The translations under genes were made by a program, and so were the position numbers. Below, piece after piece: positions 60,301 through 64,000 of a stretch of 64,000 nt of DNA. The notes under the pieces were generated by a model. That model was not told where the DNA came from. It saw only the letters and a list, made by a program, of their open reading frames with translations, and searched no databases. Every line of letters starts with the position of its first letter. Position 1 is the first letter of the stretch. Source of the stretch: Halichondria panicea (lineage: Eukaryota > Porifera > Demospongiae > Suberitida > Halichondriidae); NCBI RefSeq assembly GCF_963675165.1, contig NC_087377.1:14256198-14320197 (forward strand), written 5' to 3'.

Positions 60301-63300
60301 GATCACTTGAGCTGTAAATGTGTAGGCTATCTCGAATAAAGGCCGCGTGTAGTTAGCTAGCTGGCAACGTGCAAGTTTCTTAGCTTTTACTCGCTTTCAT
60401 TCGACAACAAAGCTTTAACATCGAAATCTACCACAGTAAAACTAATAACTTGTTGTGTGAAGGCTATCCATGCTGTAAACGCAGTGCTGTGGCATCCAGG
60501 TGAGTAGATTCACATATTATTACAAACAGACAAACAAACAAACCAAACGACTACTATACCGTGGCCGCCCATGCGCACCTCGGGTAATAGCATTAGTGTA
60601 TTTACTGTTCATAGGTACTCTAGTACATGGATCAATGCTTGCATGCTTTAATTCTTTTGTTGAGGCTTGCTGAGGCTGCTGAGGAAGATATTCCATGTGT
60701 CGTACTTGAATTCTTCATCACTTGTAGCAATACTCTGACTTGACCACACCGACTATTATCTTTTATACATGAAAGGTAATGTAGACACTACTAGATATAT
60801 TGAAGTGTAAATGGCTCCTTCCATAGCTACTTCTTGTCTGGAATCTCCTCGCCCGGCTTTAGAGATATCTCTTCAATTCAATTTAGGTTGCTAGGCAACC
60901 AAAACACATTCAATATGAATAATGGACAAATATTTTCTGGCTTTAATTTTCACAACACTATATCTAACATTTTTAGGGGATTTCTTAGTACATGAGGCAT
61001 ACAGTGAAAATTAATCCGACAAATGGGCTTCCTCTTATTATACATTTAGAACAGTATATTGAATGTATACAGTTCTTAAAATGATGGCATAATGGGTTAA
61101 TTCTTTTGACAAGTGCATCAGGGTTTCATCTATTGGATAAAAAGTTTAGGGTTATGCGTACTGCAAAATGCTAAACCTACTTTTGTTGAGCACACCCCCT
61201 GTTACAAGCTAATGCATCACAGTAGATTTATAATTTATAATACCGTTAGCTGGAAATTTTCGTGAGGTGCAAAATTTCGCGTTTTTTGAGAGCAGAGCAG
61301 TTTACGCGAAAATTAAAACCGGTATAAACTCTCATGCATCGGTATTTCACATGCAAAGCTATTGGTGGGTGTGGTTTCCTGGCATTGAAACGTGAATATT
61401 AGAACCTAAAGCTGAGCATTTTGGGGAAGGGTCACCCCTGCCCCCCCCCCCCCCCCCCGATGCATTAGATATGAAACCATTATAATTATGCTGAATTTGC
61501 GGCAGTATACTCAAACCAATTGTATTGTTAACATTATAGAGTTCTATTAACCGACCTAAAGAGGAGACAGAACTTGTTAAGCCACAAACTAATGAAGCAA
61601 CCTACAACGGTACTGAAACCAGCAATGCACCACCACTCTCCAAGGCAGTGCAGGATAAAGACGGAAAGCAGGAACCCAAGTATAGGTTCTCTTTGGGGCC
61701 TCTCAAGTTTGGAAAGAGTGGAGATACTACTCCAATTGGTGGTGCTCCACCGGTAGTTCCCCCTGGACAGACATACCTACCAGCTGGGGTAAGTGGCCAA
61801 TATACTGCGATTGGTAGGCCCTCATTATGCTGGTAAGTCGGTTTGATACAATTCTCTCCTTAACTTCCTCCCTTACATTTAGAATGACAATACAACAAGA
61901 AAACTATAAAATATTAATGTCCAATGCCTTGGGTTAATTTTTTGACCAGCATAATAATCGACTGAATTTGAGGCAGTATACTCAAAAGCATAATTGGAAG
62001 AAAAAAGAACATAATGTAGTTTTCCAGGGTCGATTGTTCAATATTATTTTATCGTTTTAGAGTAACCGACCTGACGAGGAGAATGGTCAAACAGAACTTG
62101 TGAAGCCACAAACTGACGAAGCAACCTACAACAGTTCTGAAACCAGCAATGCACCACCATTCTCCGAGGCAATGCAAGATAAAGACGCAAAGCAGGAACC
62201 CAAGTACAGATTCTCTTTGGGGCCTCTCAAGTTTGGAAGGAGTGAAGATACTACTCCTATTAATTGTGCTCCTGTGACCTCACCGGTAGTTACCCTTGGA
62301 CAGACGGACCTGCCAGCTGGGGTAAGTAACCAATATTTTGCGATTGGTAAATTATTATTGTTTCAGAATTCTATTAACCGACCTGACGAGAAGAATGGTC
62401 AAACAGAAGTTGTGAAGCCACAAACTGACGAAACAACCTACAACAGTTCTGAAACCGGCAATGCACCACCATTCTCCGAGGCAGTGCAAGATAAAGACGC
62501 AAAGCAGGAACCCAAGTACAGATTCTCTTTGGGGCCTCTCAAGTTTGGAAGGAGTGAAGATACTACTCCTATTGGTTGTGCTCCTGTGACCTCACCGGTA
62601 GTTACCCCTGGACAGACGGACCTGCCAGCTGGGGTAAGTAACCAATATTTTGCGATTGGTAAATTATTATTGTTTCAGAATTCTATTAACCGACCTGACG
62701 AGAAGAATGGTCAAACAGAAGTTGTGAAGCCACAAACTGACGAAGCAACCTACAACAGTTCTGAAACCAGCAATGCACCACCATTCTCCGAGGCAGTGCA
62801 AGATAAAGACTCAAAGCAGGAACCCAAGTACAGATTCTCTTTGGGGCCTCTCAAGTTTGGAAGGAGTGAAGATACTACTCCTATTGGTTGTGCTCCTGTG
62901 ACCTCACCGGTAGTTACCCCTGGACAGACGGACCTGCCAGCTGGGGTAAGTAACCAATATTTTGCGATTGGTAAATTATTATTGTTTCAGAATTCTATTA
63001 ACCGACCTGACGAGAAGAATGGTCAAACAGAAGTTGTGAAGCCACAAACTGACGAAGCAACCTACAACAGTTCTGAAACCAGCAATGCACCACCATTCTC
63101 CGAGGCAGTGCAAGATAAAGACTCAAAGCAGGAACCCAAGTACAGATTCTCTTTGGGGCCTCTCAAGTTTGGAAGGAGTGAAGATACTACTCCTATTGAT
63201 TGTGCTCCTGTGACCTCACCGGTAGTTACCCTTGGACAGACGGACCTGCCAGCTGGGGTAAGTAACCAATATTTTGCGATTGGTAAATTATTATTGTTTC

Positions 63301-64000
63301 AGAATTCTATTAACCGACCTGACGAGAAGAATGGTCAAACAGAAGTTGTGAAGCCACAAACTGACGAAGCAACCTACAACAGTTCTGAAACCGGCAATGC
63401 ACCACCATTCTCCGAGGCAGTGCAAGATAAAGATGCAAAGCAGGAACCCAAGTACAGATTCTCTTTGGGGCCTCTCAAGTTTGGAAGGAGTGAAGATACT
63501 ACTCCTATTGGTTGTGCTCCTGTGACCTCACCGGTAGTTACCCCTGGACAGACGGACCTGCCAGCTGGGGTAAGTAACCAATATTTTGCGATTGGTAAAT
63601 TATTATTGTTTCAGAATTCTATTAACCGACCTGACGAGAAGAATCGTCAAACAGAAGTTGTGAAGCCACAAACTGACGAAGCAACCTACAGCAGTTCTGA
63701 AACCGGCAATGCACCACCATTCTCCGAGGCAATGCAAGATAAAGACGCAAAGCAGGAACCCAAGTACAGATTCTCTTTGGGGCCTCTCAAGTTTGGAAGG
63801 AGTGAAGATACTACTCCTATTGATTGTGCTCCTGTGACCTCACCGGTAGTTACCCTTGGACAGACGGACCTGCCAGCTGGGGTAAGTAACCAATATTTTG
63901 CGATTGGTAAATTATTATTGTTTCAGAATTCTATTAACCGACCTGACGAGAAGAATGGTCAAACAGAAGTTGTGAAGCCACAAACTGACGAAGCAACCTA
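45320..64000 (+). CDS. Gene E: three-pass receptor with tandem-exon tail, 3' end outside
   Basis: Exons: 45320..45428, 45493..45959, 50908..51118, 53741..54019, 54083..54163, 54215..54340, 54397..54516, 54564..54639, 54694..54985, 55050..55283, 61540..61788, 62061..62321, 62367..62633, 62679..62945, 62991..63257, 63303..63569, 63615..63881, 63927..>64000. All are in phase, giving at least 1300 residues. The start has a signal-like helix (GYIVFIVTAYLTAQS). An Ig-like domain (SVSLTVEGGGSLVGQLCPGT, LRWRYNGN, SITCGDP) is followed by an FN3 module (VSWEQL|EIRCPDF) and a second beta domain (SSFYFTPTFLSND). Three membrane helices follow (LTLTILALILVAAFII, VASFLGLLSLVFLIVFLII, LIISAFLLACFGNMFLVCIL). 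The tail is a repeated unit (DEATYNSSET, KYRFSLGPLKFG). One intron is GC-AG (54341-54396). Introns of 4.9, 2.6 and 6.3 kb are filled with transposons. Confidence 0.82.
45960..46619. other. Gene E intron 2, first part
   Basis: Intronic, with gtgagt donor at 45960. No extra exon is supported. Contains a MITE-end-like phrase (gggggtgctaggggtactcg) near 46425. Confidence 0.4.
46620..48600. repeat. Large inverted repeat (arms about 600 bp) split by an insertion
   Basis: The outer arms 46620-46880 and 48364-48600 are complements (shared ccaccttatgtttccatgga). The inner arms 46882-47225 and about 47270-47614 are complements (shared aggtcctagac, gatggtcaggatacctaaac). On the left the two arms are contiguous; on the right they are separated by 47615-48363. 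The original structure was thus one fold-back of about 1.2 kb, later broken by another element. Confidence 0.85.
47615..48363. mobile_element. Composite repeat, copy 2 (inverted relative to 38690-41390)
   Basis: Matches the outer parts of 38690-41390 in opposite orientation, including both hairpins (ccatggtatatggcat... at 47693-47745 and aactatggcctctcgtgctt at 48233). It lacks the 1.7-kb middle, so it represents the intact, shorter state of the element. It is inserted in the right arm of the larger fold-back. Confidence 0.8.
48838..48992. repeat. Hairpin repeat
   Basis: gttaatgcacggttgcaagt at the left pairs with aacagtgcattaac at the right, and gcggaagttcgagaagc pairs with gcttcgagaacttccgc around a short centre. 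It resembles the hairpin of the 38690 family in layout but not in sequence. Confidence 0.75.
49040..49300 (+). repeat. Dispersed exon-bearing repeat, copy 2
   Basis: Diverged copy with ctagtatagaactaactact, gattctggagagactgcaat, a gtaagcaaaactagcc junction and cgcattgcaaccatggagca. The terminal cacaga run is missing. Confidence 0.65.
49620..49965 (+). repeat. Dispersed exon-bearing repeat, copy 3
   Basis: Close match to 32430-32755: ctcttgcagctaccaatagc, aatggcattccaagtaagca, aatccacaaataccaag, a cacagacacacaaacacact run and cctcgcttgcgcatgcgcac. Confidence 0.75.
50315..50845. repeat. Element with 'aattaaaatacgg' ends and inner inverted pair
   Basis: The ends cctcaaatccaggtcaatta (50325) and gccgtattttaatcggcc (50824) are inverted and related to the arms of the palindrome at 26360-26423. 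Inside, gtctgaagccaaaagaggct (50511) pairs with agcctcttctggcttcagac (50668-50687), a second nested hairpin element. Confidence 0.6.
51180..51560. repeat. Intronic repeat shared with 55815-56580
   Basis: gcgcttgctaatgcctctcg, then tgctttcgctcaaaagtatt, then aggtcctgtagcc-like blocks occur in the same order at 55830 and on. This piece lies directly upstream of exon-bearing repeat copies at both places, so the two together form one larger family. Confidence 0.65.
51590..52050 (+). repeat. Dispersed exon-bearing repeat, copy 4
   Basis: Starts with an ATG block (atggctactaaaatagctag at 51683) whose frame is broken here. Then gaagagactgcaacagcctt leads into gtgagtcaaactagcc, aatccacgaatcaaaatcca, and a cacagacacacacacagtca run. 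Lies in gene E intron 3. Confidence 0.75.
52616..53340 (-). mobile_element. Pogo/Tigger-like DNA transposon fragment
   Basis: At 52616 the sequence tacagtagaacctcgattat is a TA-flanked end typical of pogo-type elements. On the minus strand, 53301-53160 encodes SADDSTADEF and CPDQIFNCDEM. The block PDQIFN-x-DE is the region of the first catalytic Asp in DDE_1 transposases. The rest of the catalytic domain and the other end are missing. Confidence 0.65.
55310..55765 (-). repeat. Dispersed exon-bearing repeat, copy 5 (inverted)
   Basis: Inverse order of the family: gcctcgaggcg... ctttactgtatccctcg, gtgtgtgttgtgtgt, ttcgtggattagcaaac, gactcacattgattgctgttgcag, then a broken version of the ATG block. 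Begins about 25 bp after gene E exon 10 (55283). Confidence 0.7.
55988..56368. mobile_element. MITE with 5-bp target duplication
   Basis: A 381-bp element with ends caggggcggaggaagt and acttcctccacccctg. It is flanked by aaatg at 55983-55987 and 56369-56373. It is inserted inside the repeat shared with 51180-51560, so it is younger than that repeat. A relative is at 59878-60145. Confidence 0.85.
56720..57090 (+). repeat. Dispersed exon-bearing repeat, copy 6 (best open frame)
   Basis: From the ATG at 56860 this copy has an unbroken frame of 51 codons (MATRASSFNRSFLTLVANKK, then FLRTDDDSEETATAFN) up to a gtgagt donor at about 57013. It looks like a first exon carried by the repeat. Downstream it keeps aatccacgaatcaaaatcca but not the cacaga run. 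Whether it is transcribed cannot be told. Confidence 0.65.
58000..58600 (-). mobile_element. Crypton-type tyrosine recombinase fragment
   Basis: On the minus strand, DPRWSLENAVEALLSTSG-type sequence near 58470 is followed by SAGVGSVYKQAELLCLEEEE and LLWDKKKILGDHSADTLLN. After a frame change come NGLYFALRSGGEHRQLR and NERSFLRYREDI. The ALRSGGEHR block corresponds to the first catalytic Arg region in the Crypton-derived recombinase-like family (DUF3504/KIAA1958-type) as I recall it. Only part of the catalytic domain is present. Lies in the 6.3-kb intron of gene E. Confidence 0.65.
59083..59506. mobile_element. MITE with about 40-bp inverted ends
   Basis: tatgtgacaggctctgggaa...gactattggagcaga at 59083 pairs with its near-complement ending cacata at 59506. 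The interior is non-coding. Intronic to gene E. Confidence 0.85.
59878..60145. mobile_element. MITE related to 55988-56368
   Basis: The left end cagtggcgtaggagcagggg and internal tgcctgaccaatattt match the family at 55988. The right part tgcctgaccaatgcaaaatt followed by gcttcctacacctctg closes it. No target duplication is certain. Confidence 0.65.
60146..61539. other. Gene E intron, 3' part before the exon array
   Basis: Non-coding. A small inverted element with ends accgttagctggaaattttc and aaaattaaaaccggta lies at 61241-61324. A run of about 19 C residues lies at 61440-61459, a probable assembly risk. Confidence 0.45.
61540..64000 (+). repeat. Tandem exon array of gene E (8 units here, plus 55050)
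   Basis: Units start at 61540, 62061, 62367, 62679, 62991, 63303, 63615 and 63927, the last cut by the window end. From 62367 on the spacing is exactly 312 bp: a 267-nt exon (89 codons) plus a 45-nt intron gtaagtaacc...ttgtttcag. Copies differ by only a few bases each. The older units at 55050, 61540 and 62061 are shorter (234, 249, 261 nt), more diverged and separated by longer introns. All unit exons are phase 0-0, so any number can be spliced without breaking the frame. Confidence 0.95.

Noticed and set aside
61440-61459. Run of about 19 C as a structural or regulatory G-quadruplex site
   Set aside because: A homopolymer of this length is as likely a sequencing or assembly feature; there is no interrupted G-tract pattern.
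62061-64000. CRISPR-like array
   Set aside because: Periodicity is 312 bp with coding exons and introns, not short repeats with unique spacers, and the DNA is eukaryotic.

Overview
The window is animal-type nuclear DNA. It is AT-rich, its genes are split by many short GT-AG introns (45-70 bp is typical), and it is crowded with decayed transposons and inverted-repeat elements. The receptor-like proteins (signal peptide, Ig-like domain, FN3 domains, membrane segments, tyrosine-rich tail), the intron style and the repeat families suggest a demosponge, most likely Amphimedon-like. That attribution is inference, not a database result. No bacterial operon, rRNA, convincing tRNA or CRISPR array was seen.

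Five paralogous receptor-like genes form the backbone. Gene A (+, 1-1551) is the 3' part of a receptor cut by the window start. Gene B (-, 7360-5825) is a single-pass receptor with an in-frame stop. Gene C (+, 12203-15762) has an Ig-like ectodomain, three membrane segments and a tail rich in Y-x-x-I/L/V motifs. Gene D (-, 24129-21736) is an intact single-pass receptor with several FN3 modules. Gene E (+, 45320 to beyond 64000) has a similar ectodomain, three membrane segments and a tail built from a growing tandem array of near-identical exons. Two fragments of gene A-type sequence (3985-4390 and 18495-18898) show local duplication and decay. In all intact copies the modules are joined by phase-1 introns, and FN3 domains are split internally by a phase-0 intron. 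The cluster therefore looks built for exon shuffling. A role as cell-surface recognition receptors signalling through phosphotyrosine is inferred from architecture only.

The spaces between and inside these genes are filled with mobile DNA. There are reverse-transcriptase elements with a C-x-C-x7-H-x3-C finger at 9050-10390 (+) and 26550-28620 (-), a LINE remnant at 16485-17690 (-), and Ty3/gypsy remnants at 19230-21000 (+) and 31070-32020 (-). Also present are pogo-like and Crypton-like transposase or recombinase fragments in gene E introns, hAT-like, Mutator-like and TTAA-target elements, and many fold-back repeats.

The region 32760-43684 looks like one large DNA transposon of about 10.9 kb. 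Its inverted ends each carry a promoter region plus the same first exon, and they drive two inward-facing genes: a HIRAN-like protein (+) and a transposase-like protein (-). Both genes are decayed and have been hit by later insertions.

The two most unusual structures are the 312-bp tandem exon-intron array at the right end (267-nt phase 0-0 exon plus 45-nt stop-free in-frame intron) and the two-gene transposon whose terminal repeats encode the shared N-terminus of both proteins.
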